A DNA stretch of 64,000 nt, taken from NCBI GenBank assembly GCA_039969155.1, contig JBDVOJ010000067.1, positions 1 through 64,000 on the forward strand. Reading direction: 5' to 3'. The stretch is from GCA-002733465 sp039969155 (GTDB lineage Bacteria; Pseudomonadota; Gammaproteobacteria; Enterobacterales; Kangiellaceae). A model generated the notes under the pieces. It was not told the origin of the DNA. It saw only the letters and a list, made by a program, of their open reading frames with translations, and did not search any database. This document shows positions 55,045 to 64,000 of this stretch, one piece after another. The stretch's first letter is position 1; each line of letters opens with the position of its first letter. A program made the position numbers and the translations under genes.

Positions 55045-55133
55045 ACTAATGCTATTGGGGTCTCTTGAGCTGAATTCAGGTAAACTTTATTTTTCTTTGA
55101 GTTGACCGTTGCTAATACTGTAATTAGTGACTC

Positions 55134-56642
55134 TTAATTTGTTAGTAACTTGTGCAAGTTAGATATATGTGATTCAAAGTTTAAACTACAACCTGCTAAG
55201 AAGTCATGAACTTTCAGCTCTTTATAAAGATCACCTTGACCAGGTTGGTTGTTAGCCAACGGAGGAAATGCACCATAACCGGCTAACAAACAATTCCACG
55301 AAACAGCATCAAAATGCGACTGAAAATTACCTTCTTGAAACAATTGTCTAAGATCATCTTTACGAAACCAACAGTCTAGCAATCGAGACAAGTTAGTCGA
55401 CAGGTGAGCATTATTTCTGTTGGCTCGCCAGTATTCGCTATCTTCTCTAGAATTCAATTTATAATGAGCGACTATATAATCTCTAACGCTTTCAAATCGG
55501 TTGTAAATATCACGATTATAGTTATTCTTATACCTGTCCGAAAAGTCGCCTTTTTCATAGTAGTCGATAAATGCTTCTATCGAAATTTGTACCAAATGTA
55601 AGGCGGTAGCCTCTAAGGGTTCGATAAAGCCTTGCGATAAACCGATTGCAATACAATTCTTTTTCCAATGCTGTTTGAGTTGTCCCACTCGCATATCTAA
55701 ATGATGGCAATCGATATCATCATCAACAATACCTAAGTGTTTTCTGAATTCTAATTCAGCATTGTCTTTTGAAATAAAATCCGAACTAAACACATAACCA
55801 TTGCCATAACGGCTGGTCAGTGGGATTTTCCAAATCCAACCTGCACTCATTGCAGTGGATATTGTTTCTGCTGAAAATTCTTGATCAGACTCTGTCTGCA
55901 CAACCACTGCTGAATTATTAAATAAATGACTATTAAAACTATCGAATTCAGCCTTTAATGATTTTTGCATCAGTACCGAGGCAAACCCGGTGCAATCTAC
56001 AAATAGATCAGCCTCAATTCGTTCACCTTGTTCGGTGACCAAAGCCGCTATATTACCGTTTGGTTGTTGAACGACTGATTGGATATGTTGCTGCTGATAA
56101 TTCACGCCACGAGTCTGGGCGAGTTTGGATAGAAATTCACCCAACAACTTAGAGTCAAAGTGGTAACCATATTCAATAGCGAAAGGGAAATTTTCAGGGG
56201 TAATTGGCCCTTTACCTTGTGCGGCCAAAACCCCATTAAGCAAAAAGTCCTCAGGTTGAGTATTAACCCTTAACCCTAGTCGGCGAGTTCGCGCATTGGT
56301 CATAAACGCACTCGAAGTATGCAAGTCGACTTGGGTGGTAAAGGGGTGCGAATAGCTTTTTATACCAGATTGAGGACTCCACTGGTCGAACTTAATATTA
56401 AGTTTATAGGTCGCATTACAAGCTGGCATCCAATCAGATTCTGCGACTTCGATGGTTTTAAAAAAATGTTTTAAACTGGGTGTTGAACCTTCGCCAACTC
56501 CGATGGTGCTTACATTGGGAGACTCAATCAGCTTGATATTAACCTGCAAAGAAGCCCAGCGTTTAGCAAATAGATTTGCGGCCATCCAACCGGCGGTACC
56601 TCCCCCAAGAATTACAATATTCAGCGGTTTATTAGGAGCCAT
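55134..56642 (-). CDS. Flavin-dependent halogenase, tryptophan-halogenase-like (1)
   Basis: The protein has 502 residues with no signal peptide. The FAD-binding motif GGGTAGW is at 13-19, then VGEGSTPSLKHFF. The conserved ATYKLNIKFDQW holds the Lys equivalent to the catalytic Lys of PrnA/RebH. The diagnostic WxWxIP is present (AGWIWKIPL), and GFIEPLEATALHLV contains the catalytic Glu region. Such enzymes use FADH2, O2 and halide to chlorinate or brominate aromatic compounds. No flavin reductase gene is visible. It starts 9 bp after the stop of a second halogenase gene; the two are probably co-transcribed with the TonB receptor upstream or near it. Confidence 0.92.
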   Translation of the reverse strand: MAPNKPLNIVILGGGTAGWMAANLFAKRWASLQVNIKLIESPNVSTIGVGEGSTPSLKHFFKTIEVAESDWMPACNATYKLNIKFDQWSPQSGIKSYSHPFTTQVDLHTSSAFMTNARTRRLGLRVNTQPEDFLLNGVLAAQGKGPITPENFPFAIEYGYHFDSKLLGEFLSKLAQTRGVNYQQQHIQSVVQQPNGNIAALVTEQGERIEADLFVDCTGFASVLMQKSLKAEFDSFNSHLFNNSAVVVQTESDQEFSAETISTAMSAGWIWKIPLTSRYGNGYVFSSDFISKDNAELEFRKHLGIVDDDIDCHHLDMRVGQLKQHWKKNCIAIGLSQGFIEPLEATALHLVQISIEAFIDYYEKGDFSDRYKNNYNRDIYNRFESVRDYIVAHYKLNSREDSEYWRANRNNAHLSTNLSRLLDCWFRKDDLRQLFQEGNFQSHFDAVSWNCLLAGYGAFPPLANNQPGQGDLYKELKVHDFLAGCSLNFESHISNLHKLLTN

Positions 56643-56651
56643 AAGTTGAAC

Positions 56652-58148
56652 CTATCTAAGCTCACAAAGCTTGTTCAAAAACTCATCATGCGGTAATAGT
56701 TGCGCTGCCGCTTGACACTTAATTGACTGAATTTGGTCTAGCATCGACTGAAGTTTGTCGCTAGGAATATTGTTAGCAATGGGGTGATAATCTTTTGGTG
56801 TTATACCTTGTCCAAGCATCACCTGTAACCATGAACTTTCCGCAAATAAATCGTTTTGCTCTCTAAACAGCGAACCATTTTGTTTAAATATATCTATCTT
56901 ATGCGCTAAACTATCTGGAATTTCCATGCTTCTTAACTCTTTCCAGAATAGCGAATCATCTCGATCATTCACTTTGTAATGCAAAATGATAAAATCTCTA
57001 ATTTGTTCATATTCTGTTTGCGATTGAAGATTGTATTCTTTGACCATGGCCTGATTGATGCCATTGTGTGGAAACAAGTGCAATAAACGAACGATAGCCG
57101 ATTGAATTAAATGAATACTAGTCGATTCAAGTGGTTCTAAAAAACCACTCGATAGCCCCACCGAAATCACATTTTTATTCCACTGTTTAAGCGCTCTTCC
57201 CGTACGGAAATTGATTTTACGTGGTTCGGTTTCTGGCTCAGATTCTAAATTACTCATTAGTACCTCTTGCGCTTGTTCGTCAGTCATATAATGACTGCTG
57301 TAGACCAAGCCATTTCCGTTTCGATGTTGCAATGGAATTCGCCATTGCCACCCAGCAGCGTGGGCAATTGATCGAGTATAAGGTAATGTTTTTTCAAATC
57401 GTTTAGACGGTACTGCTAGAGCACTGTCACATCGCAACCAGTGACTCCAATCTTCATATCCGGTATTTAGTTTTCTTTGAGTTAAAAAACCAACCATTCC
57501 TGAGCAATCTACAAAGAGATCGCCTTCTACGACCTTTCCATCTTTTAACTGTAGATTTTCAATAAATCCATTGTCTGAATTTTGTTTTGCATCTAAAACC
57601 AATCCTTCGGTTCGTATAACCCCCAGCTTTTCACTAAATTTTCTAAGGTACTTAGCATAAAGTCCAGCATCGAAATGATAAGCATTTGGAATTTCTAAAA
57701 GTGGGTCCTGGCCTTTAATAAACGCATAACTTCCTTTTTCGGCACACAGATAGTTTAAATCGTAATCCCACAAGTGTTTTTTATTTCCAAGTTTCTGGGA
57801 GCGCGCGAGTAAATGGTGGAACTGGCAAAAAGCTAAACTTTTCCCCGCAGCACCAAAGGTATGATAGTAACTATCACCTTGAGATTTCCAATTATCAAAT
57901 TTAATCGCGAGCTTGATAGTCGCCTTGGTTTCTCGTACAAACTCATCTTCGGCGAGCCCTAAAGCCGAATTAAACAATTTGATTGGTGGAATTGTTGCTT
58001 CACCTACACCAATTGTACCTATTGTTTCAGATTCGACTAATTCAACTTCGATAGCGGAACCAAGTAGCTTTTTTATTAATGCAGCTGACATCCAACCTGC
58101 AGTACCACCACCAAGAACGACCACTTTTTTAATTATTTGTTCACTCAT
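56652..58148 (-). CDS. Flavin-dependent halogenase, tryptophan-halogenase-like (2)
   Basis: The protein has 498 residues from the ATG at 58148 (AGGAA upstream). Motifs parallel the downstream copy: GGGTAGW, VGEATIPPIK, ATIKLAIKFDNW (catalytic Lys), AGWQWRIPL (WxWxIP) and GFLEPLESTSIHLI. The two proteins are clearly diverged paralogues, so they may act on different substrates or as a pair. The gene lies downstream of a strong terminator that follows the receptor gene, so the halogenase pair may have its own promoter. Halogenase genes next to TonB receptors in sugar-use loci are known in other bacteria, but their purpose there is not established. Confidence 0.92.
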   Translation of the reverse strand: MSEQIIKKVVVLGGGTAGWMSAALIKKLLGSAIEVELVESETIGTIGVGEATIPPIKLFNSALGLAEDEFVRETKATIKLAIKFDNWKSQGDSYYHTFGAAGKSLAFCQFHHLLARSQKLGNKKHLWDYDLNYLCAEKGSYAFIKGQDPLLEIPNAYHFDAGLYAKYLRKFSEKLGVIRTEGLVLDAKQNSDNGFIENLQLKDGKVVEGDLFVDCSGMVGFLTQRKLNTGYEDWSHWLRCDSALAVPSKRFEKTLPYTRSIAHAAGWQWRIPLQHRNGNGLVYSSHYMTDEQAQEVLMSNLESEPETEPRKINFRTGRALKQWNKNVISVGLSSGFLEPLESTSIHLIQSAIVRLLHLFPHNGINQAMVKEYNLQSQTEYEQIRDFIILHYKVNDRDDSLFWKELRSMEIPDSLAHKIDIFKQNGSLFREQNDLFAESSWLQVMLGQGITPKDYHPIANNIPSDKLQSMLDQIQSIKCQAAAQLLPHDEFLNKLCELR

Positions 58149-58237
58149 CAAAAATTCCTAACGATATATGCTTGTAGTAGCTGCTACTAAGATACTTGAA
58201 CTATCCTATACTGCAAATCAATTTATTCCGCTAAAAC

Positions 58238-58269
58238 AAAAAAGCCCACCAAAAAATGGTGGGCTTTTT
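58238..58269. terminator. Strong Rho-independent terminator
   Basis: AAAAGCCCACCA, loop AAAAA, TGGTGGGCTTTTT: a 12-bp stem 20 bp after the TonB receptor stop codon on the minus strand, also symmetric for the other strand. It separates the receptor from the halogenase genes. Confidence 0.93.
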
Positions 58270-58289
58270 ATCAACTTATTTACACTAAA

Positions 58290-61112
58290 TTAGAATTCGT
58301 AATTTAGTCCTAATAAGTAGTTTGCTCCGAATGATTGATATTCAGTAATCTGGCGAGCATCTTGGTTCGCTTTGATAGTCTTTTCGTCGGTGATGTTTTG
58401 AGCTTGCAGTGTCACTCTCAGTCCATGCAACCATTCGATACTTGACTCGTCAAAATTATAGCCAATTTGGGCATCCCACAACTCGGCGCCTAAATCACCT
58501 TGTGGTACAAGAGATAAACTTAATCCTCTCGTTTCTGTTTCAAATTGATTACGCTTAGTTCCTGAGATTCTGACTTCGAATCCGTTATTTTCATAGTAGG
58601 CAGTTAAAGCATAACTTTCTGGAGAAAGTCCAGGAATTGGGTCGGGAGAACCATCAAATGCGCCATCCAAGAAAGTGGCGCTAGCAACCAAACCAAAACC
58701 GTCTAAGGTATCAGAAATGAGCCGTAGTGGTACACTGGCTTGAAATTCTCGACCCCGTATAAATCCTTCTAAGCCATCTTCTCTAAAGGTAACAATGCCT
58801 TGCATATTTTGCGGCTCAATACCATTTGAAGACTCGTGATATCCAGGAATTTCAAACTCACTAAAGTCAGCTAACAAAACGCCAGAACGATGCCAGTTAG
58901 TTAGATCTTTATAGAAGAAACTTACTGCAAAAAAACCATCTTCTGCAAAGTAGTTTTCATAACTAATATCAATCTGATTAGCCTCTAACGGACGTAACCC
59001 CGCATTTCCTGAACTTCCACTCCATGCTGTCAAGGAAGGATCCTCAATCAAGTCATCATTAAATTGAAAAGTCACTTGATTGTTAGGACGCATATCATCC
59101 ATTCTTGGACGACTGGTCACTGTCGACACTGCAGTACGAATGTACTGTGTTTCATCTAAATGGAAGTTTAAGTTTAAGCTTGGAAGCACATCTGAATAAT
59201 CTGCACCACCTGACACAGGTGTAGCATTAGTATATAAATCAGCACCCGTTACCGTAGAGAAGCCTGTCGCAGATTGATCTGAGCTAACGTACTGTAGACC
59301 AAAATTACCAGTCACCATAACGTCACCGATTTCAGTATCAATATCGACTTGAGCGAATAACGTGGTTATCGATTCATTAATAGTCCACGTATCTCCTAAA
59401 CGTCCATTTTCTAGGCCCGAAGCGGCCGTCTCGGTATAGTAACCACTGTTATATAATGCAAGGCTATCGTATGCAATGATGCTACCTAAGCCGAAAACAT
59501 CTAAGTTACTCGCACCTAACAGATATTCAGAAGGGACTGGCCCCTGTCCCGGCCATGTTGGCGCGGTCAAGTATGCTCCTTCATTAACTTTCTGTTTGGT
59601 TCTATCTGAATACGCCAAGCCAAGGTTAAAGCCACTAAAGATCGAGTAGTCAAGATCACCATTAAGCTCTAATCTTAATGTATCTAGATCTTCGTCAAAA
59701 TGAGGTTGATTAACGAATCCGTCTTGAGCGGTGTCTGGTCCAAAGTTAGGATCGCCTTGAAACGCAGGAACTGGTCCTAAACTGCCGCCCCAAGCTTGCG
59801 GGCCTGCTAATTGGATTAAGTTTGGATCTGAAAGATCGACAGCCCCAACCGTTGGATGAGCGGAAAAGAAAACGCCTTCAGCAGTCATTTCAAAAGAACG
59901 CGCACTGAGCGGACGTCCAGCGTTACCAGCTCTACCAACACCTGAATAACTTTCGATATCAGTAATGGTTTTTTCAGATTGGCCAGTAGAGTAGTCAAAC
60001 ACTAATGACATAGAGTCGGATACCATATACTCTAAATTAACTGCGACGGTGGTTAATTCTGCAATTTGTGAGCGAGCATCATTTCGAATAACAGAATGGA
60101 ATCCATCGTAGTATCCCGAAGTGACTAAACCGTTATCTGATGAAGTCGCAGTATAGTTACCACCACCCCATTCCGGGCCAGCCTCTTCTATTCCACGACG
60201 AACGTCACTTTCATCAAAATCGATATAAAGTGCATCTAGTTGTGCTCTGAACTTTTCACTAGGCGCATATTCTAATACAGCGGCTACCGAGGTTCTATCT
60301 AACAGTGCAGAACGAATGAATGAATCGTGTCCACCAAAAACAACATCTCCCGATGAAACTCCAGAAGTTGGATATCCCCAAATTCGTGAATTAACCTCTT
60401 GACGAGTAGATTCTTGATTAGCAATAACCAATGCAACGCCAATGGTATCGTCAGCAAATTGATCCACATAGTTAAATGATAATCGATGACCATTGTTATC
60501 AAAATCTGGATTCATTGAATCTTCAGCATTTTGCTCATAAATCGCATTGACAGTCATATTCGCTTCGGTACCCAGAGGATTAACCGTTCTTAAATCCACC
60601 GTACCACCAATTCCTTGGCTTAATAAACCAGCTTCAGGTGTTTTATAAACCACGATTTCCTTAACAATTTCTGTCGGGTATAAATCATATTCAACACCAC
60701 GGTTGTCACCCATACCGAGTAACTCACGACCATTGAGTGATGTTGCGATATAGTTTTCATTCAAACCACGAATAGAAAGACCACTGGTTCGGCCATTTCT
60801 TCGCTCGCCTTGTACACCCGGTAAACGCGCTAAAGATTCTGCGATACTGGTGTCAGGTAACTTACCGATATCTTCTGCTGATATCGCTTCTATAATCGAT
60901 GAGTTATCCATTTTAAGAGCTTGAGCTCTAGCTAAGCTACCACGGATTCCAGTAATAATTACTTGGTTTTCTGTTTCTTCTTCGCTCGACTCAACTTGTG
61001 ATTCAGCAGCATTTACTTTATCAACTTCCTCTGCAAAGGTTGGCGAACCAAAGGTGATCATTCCCGTCGATAGCAGCGCTACCGTCAGTTTACTCGGCTT
61101 AAAATTAAGCAT
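58290..61112 (-). CDS. TonB-dependent receptor, carbohydrate-type
   Basis: The protein has 940 residues with a signal peptide (about 1-27, ending TFAEE). The conserved ENQVIITGIRGSLARAQALK acts as the TonB-box region. The plug follows with SIAESLARLPGVQGERRNGR, FRGL-like SIRGLNENY and the barrel to the end (YLLGLNYEF). This is the long receptor subtype common in sugar-use loci, for example maltodextrin receptors. The surrounding amylase and glucosidase genes indicate uptake of maltooligosaccharides across the outer membrane. A strong terminator follows directly, so it is highly and separately transcribed. Confidence 0.94.
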   Translation of the reverse strand: MLNFKPSKLTVALLSTGMITFGSPTFAEEVDKVNAAESQVESSEEETENQVIITGIRGSLARAQALKMDNSSIIEAISAEDIGKLPDTSIAESLARLPGVQGERRNGRTSGLSIRGLNENYIATSLNGRELLGMGDNRGVEYDLYPTEIVKEIVVYKTPEAGLLSQGIGGTVDLRTVNPLGTEANMTVNAIYEQNAEDSMNPDFDNNGHRLSFNYVDQFADDTIGVALVIANQESTRQEVNSRIWGYPTSGVSSGDVVFGGHDSFIRSALLDRTSVAAVLEYAPSEKFRAQLDALYIDFDESDVRRGIEEAGPEWGGGNYTATSSDNGLVTSGYYDGFHSVIRNDARSQIAELTTVAVNLEYMVSDSMSLVFDYSTGQSEKTITDIESYSGVGRAGNAGRPLSARSFEMTAEGVFFSAHPTVGAVDLSDPNLIQLAGPQAWGGSLGPVPAFQGDPNFGPDTAQDGFVNQPHFDEDLDTLRLELNGDLDYSIFSGFNLGLAYSDRTKQKVNEGAYLTAPTWPGQGPVPSEYLLGASNLDVFGLGSIIAYDSLALYNSGYYTETAASGLENGRLGDTWTINESITTLFAQVDIDTEIGDVMVTGNFGLQYVSSDQSATGFSTVTGADLYTNATPVSGGADYSDVLPSLNLNFHLDETQYIRTAVSTVTSRPRMDDMRPNNQVTFQFNDDLIEDPSLTAWSGSSGNAGLRPLEANQIDISYENYFAEDGFFAVSFFYKDLTNWHRSGVLLADFSEFEIPGYHESSNGIEPQNMQGIVTFREDGLEGFIRGREFQASVPLRLISDTLDGFGLVASATFLDGAFDGSPDPIPGLSPESYALTAYYENNGFEVRISGTKRNQFETETRGLSLSLVPQGDLGAELWDAQIGYNFDESSIEWLHGLRVTLQAQNITDEKTIKANQDARQITEYQSFGANYLLGLNYEF

Positions 61113-61230
61113 TTAATATTCCCCTTTTTTATTATGCTTGTAGTTTACTTGGTTACACGTCTGGTTTTAATCGTTCTGATTTAATTTTGTATTCTTCTTA
61201 AATAATATTTTTAACGAACGTTACTAGCCT

Positions 61231-62859
61231 CTACTTTTCTAACAGCGTTGCAAAAAAACAGCCAAACGGCGGTAACGTTAACTCATCGTCACGCAACTCA
61301 CCGCTGGCTAAGCCATGCTCTAACAACATCGAGGTAGAATCATTTCTGGAAATCTTTGTTGACTGTTCCTGGTTGGATAAATTAAAACAAACTAGCATAC
61401 TGCCCTTTTCACTTTTTCGTGTGAAAGCGAGAATAGGTTCAGCTGTTTCAATAAATTGAATGTCACCATCAATCAATGCTGGTTGAGTTTTGCGCCAGTT
61501 CATGAATTGTTTGAAGCTATTTAGCACAGAATCCTCTTCTGCGAGCTGCTTATCAACCGACATACTTAGATGGTCTTGTGGTATTGGCAACCACGGACTG
61601 CCACAGGTAAAACCTGCTTTATCTTCATTGGAATTCCAAGGGATTGGTGTTCGGCAACCATCTCGCCCTTTGAAGGTCGGCCAAAATGTGATGCCATAAG
61701 GATCTTGCAACTGATCGTAATCGATTTCAGCCTCGTTCAAACCAAGTTCTTCTCCTTGGTATGTACAAACAGTCCCTCTTAAACTGCAGAGCAAGGCCGT
61801 CAGCATTTTCGATTTTTGTTGACTGTTTTCAGGTCCACCCCAGCGACTTACCACTCGAGTAACGTCGTGATTACTAATAGCCCAGCATGGCCAGCCTTCT
61901 GCCATTTTATTTTCTAAAGTCTCGACAGTTTCCCTAATATATTGCGCTGTAAACTCATCAGTCAATAATTCAAAGCTATAACCCATATGCAAACGTGAAT
62001 CGCCTTGCGTATACTCAGCCATTGTGGCTAAAGAATCTTCCGATGAAATCTCACCCAGTGCAGCGGCTCCGGGATACTTATCCAGCAAGGCTCTAATTTC
62101 TTCTATAAACTCAATATTTTCAGGCTGAGTATTATTGTAATAATGGTATTGGAATGCATAAGGATTATCTTCACTAAATCCTCGACCTTGACGTTCTTCA
62201 ACCGGCTTTGCTGGATTATCTCTTAACTGACTATCATGAAAACAAAAATTGATAGCATCCAGTCTAAAACCATCCACACCACGTTCTAGCCAAAACTCAA
62301 TATTTTCCAGAGTAGCTTGTCTAACTTCTTTGTTGTGAAAATTTAAATCCGGTTGGCTCACCAAAAAATTATGCAAATAATATTGTTTACGACGAGGCTC
62401 CCACTGCCACGCGCACCCTCCAAAAATAGAAAGCCAATTGTTTGGTGGGGTACCGTCTTCATTGGCATCAGCCCAAACATACCAATCCGCCTTGGGATTA
62501 GTTGTGTCTTCTCTACTCTCCAAAAACCAACTATGCTTTTCAGAGGTGTGACTTAACACTTGGTCAATAATGACTTTAATATTCAGCGAGTGCGCTTTTT
62601 TAATAAGTCGATCAAAATCGTCTAACGTCCCAAACAAAGGATCAACATCTCGATAGTCACTAATGTCGTAACCAAAATCTTTCATTGGTGATTTAAAGAA
62701 AGGTGAAATCCAGATAGCATCCACCCCTAAGCTAGCGATGTAATCAAGCTTTTCTATGATGCCAGGAAGGTCTCCAATACCGTCACCATTAGTATCTTTC
62801 ATACTCCGTGGATAGACTTGGTAAATGACCGCCCCTCTCCACCATGAATTATTTATCAT
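61231..62859 (-). CDS. GH13 alpha-glucosidase (oligo-1,6-/alpha-1,4-glucosidase type), cytoplasmic
   Basis: The protein has 542 residues with no signal peptide. The start WWRGAVIYQVYPRSMKDTNGDGIGDLPGI is typical of this subfamily. GH13 regions are DQVLSHTS, DGFRLDAINF (nucleophile), ALGEISSED (acid/base) and AISNHDVTRV. It should hydrolyse maltooligosaccharides or isomaltose to glucose after transport into the cytoplasm. It is encoded immediately upstream of the carbohydrate TonB receptor on the same strand, with a 118-bp gap that can hold a promoter for the receptor. Confidence 0.94.
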   Translation of the reverse strand: MINNSWWRGAVIYQVYPRSMKDTNGDGIGDLPGIIEKLDYIASLGVDAIWISPFFKSPMKDFGYDISDYRDVDPLFGTLDDFDRLIKKAHSLNIKVIIDQVLSHTSEKHSWFLESREDTTNPKADWYVWADANEDGTPPNNWLSIFGGCAWQWEPRRKQYYLHNFLVSQPDLNFHNKEVRQATLENIEFWLERGVDGFRLDAINFCFHDSQLRDNPAKPVEERQGRGFSEDNPYAFQYHYYNNTQPENIEFIEEIRALLDKYPGAAALGEISSEDSLATMAEYTQGDSRLHMGYSFELLTDEFTAQYIRETVETLENKMAEGWPCWAISNHDVTRVVSRWGGPENSQQKSKMLTALLCSLRGTVCTYQGEELGLNEAEIDYDQLQDPYGITFWPTFKGRDGCRTPIPWNSNEDKAGFTCGSPWLPIPQDHLSMSVDKQLAEEDSVLNSFKQFMNWRKTQPALIDGDIQFIETAEPILAFTRKSEKGSMLVCFNLSNQEQSTKISRNDSTSMLLEHGLASGELRDDELTLPPFGCFFATLLEK

Positions 62860-63054
62860 TCTATCTTCCTAATTTGCGATGACTCGAATCAGCGCATTTT
62901 TTGAATAGAGTCTGACTGTTTGATGATTGACTAAGAATCACCTTGCTAGTCACATTTAATAAGTATTTGTGCACGCACTTCAATAAAGTTTATTGAGTGC
63001 AGCTCGACTCAGCTAGCCTATAAACTAGCTAAGTCTTTGGTTAGTTATGAATAA

Positions 63055-64000
63055 TTATTCGAGTAGAGAAACACTCAAAACAGGTTGAGTATTATCTGGA
63101 CCGACGACTGAAAAACGGTAAGTGCCTGCAGTTGTTACTTCAAGCGACATGTTAGCGCCAGAAACTGCCAAACTTTTATCTGCGCCTAGCACAACCGCTT
63201 CTTCACCAGCGTTGGCGCCAAAGTCAACCGTCGACCAATCAGCAGAGGCGACTTTAAATCCGTAGCTGCCGACTGCTAAAGTGATATCAACTGAATAATC
63301 GGAGTCACCGTTATAGGTCATTGGATCATCTTCACTCCAACCATTCATATCCCCACGAATGAATACGGTGGTGTCGTTAAACATTTGTGTTTTATGAACG
63401 GTCACTGTTGGCACCGCTTGGTCAGAGAAGTCAAATACGAAGGTGTATTCACCGATCTCTGTGAAGTCCATCGACAGGTTGCCAGCATTATAAGCTAAGA
63501 TTTTCTCTACACCCTCAGTAACCGTTCCGTCAGCATCAAATGAACCATAATTGAAGATATCCCAATTTTCCGATGCAATCTTAAATTCATGCGCTTCCAC
63601 AGCGACGATATCAAATACAACACTGTAAACATCATTACCAAGATAACTCATTGGTGTATCCGTACCCCAGCCATTCATGCCACCGCGCAAATAAACTTTG
63701 GTTGGAAGCAAGACTGTTAGCACTGGCGATTCTATTTCTGACGCATCTAGTCTGAACATGTACTCTTCGTCCACAGCAGGTGTGAATAGCATATTTGACG
63801 CAGCTCGACTTAACGTTTTTGCCTCATCTTGAGTGACTACTTGGTCAGCAGAACCAAAGTCAACGGTGCTCCAATCTTCGCTTGCGACTTTAAATTCGTA
63901 TTCGGTACCACCTACTAATTCGATACGAGCTTCATAAATGCCATCGCCTTTATATTCGAATTGATCGTTAGTACTCCAACCATTCATACTGCCTCGAACA
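63055..64000 (-). CDS. Multi-module carbohydrate-binding-like protein (5' part outside window)
   Basis: The frame is open to the right edge; the ATG at 63987 lies inside a repeated motif, so the true start is outside. The visible 310-plus residues contain three tandem modules of about 100 residues, each opening with [VLI]RG-x-MNGW (VRGSMNGW at the edge, LRGGMNGW, IRGDMNGW). Each continues with an F-K-[VI]-A-S-[AE]-x-W-[SD] block. This resembles starch-binding or pullulanase-accessory beta-sandwich modules. The part beyond the window may be an amylase or pullulanase catalytic domain, or the protein may be a SusE-like binder. It is the first gene seen of the right-hand starch group. Confidence 0.65.
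   Translation of the reverse strand, partial: VRGSMNGWSTNDQFEYKGDGIYEARIELVGGTEYEFKVASEDWSTVDFGSADQVVTQDEAKTLSRAASNMLFTPAVDEEYMFRLDASEIESPVLTVLLPTKVYLRGGMNGWGTDTPMSYLGNDVYSVVFDIVAVEAHEFKIASENWDIFNYGSFDADGTVTEGVEKILAYNAGNLSMDFTEIGEYTFVFDFSDQAVPTVTVHKTQMFNDTTVFIRGDMNGWSEDDPMTYNGDSDYSVDITLAVGSYGFKVASADWSTVDFGANAGEEAVVLGADKSLAVSGANMSLEVTTAGTYRFSVVGPDNTQPVLSVSLLE

Overview
The window looks like chromosomal DNA of an AT-rich, free-living, probably marine gammaproteobacterium. It carries a YciA-type thioesterase, GltX beside a divergent tRNA-Val, many TonB-dependent receptors and lipoproteins, REP-associated transposases and abundant short dispersed repeats. A Kangiella/Aliikangiella- or Alteromonadales-like host fits the gene style, but that is inference; no taxonomic marker such as rRNA is present.

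Region 1 (1-9.7 kb) holds the end of an acyl-CoA thioesterase gene, a membrane-bound XRE regulator, and an ECF sigma / anti-sigma-HEAT / DUF4097 beta-repeat operon. It also holds a secreted lectin-fold protein, a Tat-exported intradiol dioxygenase, a periplasmic amino-acid-binding-like protein, a lipoprotein, and a divergent LysR/cupin pair.

Region 2 (9.9-26.6 kb) is an accessory and defence region. It contains decayed REP-associated (Y1) transposases, a duplicated lipoprotein 5' end, several orphan lipoproteins, a PD-(D/E)XK protein, and a DRT2-like (UG2) antiviral reverse transcriptase. The reverse transcriptase is preceded by about 290 nt of apparently non-coding DNA with its own promoter. 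Further on are a two-gene restriction-modification system (nuclease fused to methylase, plus a specificity subunit) bracketed by 83-bp direct repeats, a phosphoesterase, and a ParDE toxin-antitoxin pair. ParDE is bracketed by a duplication of the 3' end of the neighbouring transporter gene. In the DRT2 leader, two copies of an 8-nt motif lie exactly 102 nt apart and define a unit with one stop-free frame, a candidate for the concatemeric 'neo' gene made by this family.

Region 3 (26.7-45.2 kb) holds an SLC13-type permease, a diguanylate cyclase, a PgaC-like membrane glycosyltransferase, a TonB receptor and tRNA-Arg(CCT). A three-gene envelope module follows: a transglutaminase/7TM/ATP-grasp fusion, a TPR protein and an outer-membrane barrel. 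Then come an M23-like protein, gltX, tRNA-Val and a GNAT enzyme. The intergenic gaps are full of repeat families.

Region 4 (45.5-64 kb) is a starch/maltodextrin utilisation locus. It has an esterase lipoprotein, three exported GH13 enzymes, a GH31 alpha-glucosidase, two tandem flavin-dependent halogenases, a carbohydrate-type TonB-dependent receptor, a cytoplasmic GH13 alpha-glucosidase and the end of a multi-module carbohydrate-binding-like protein. The implied flow is extracellular or surface cleavage of alpha-glucan, TonB-driven uptake of oligosaccharides, periplasmic trimming, and cytoplasmic hydrolysis. The halogenases do not fit this flow by any established mechanism.
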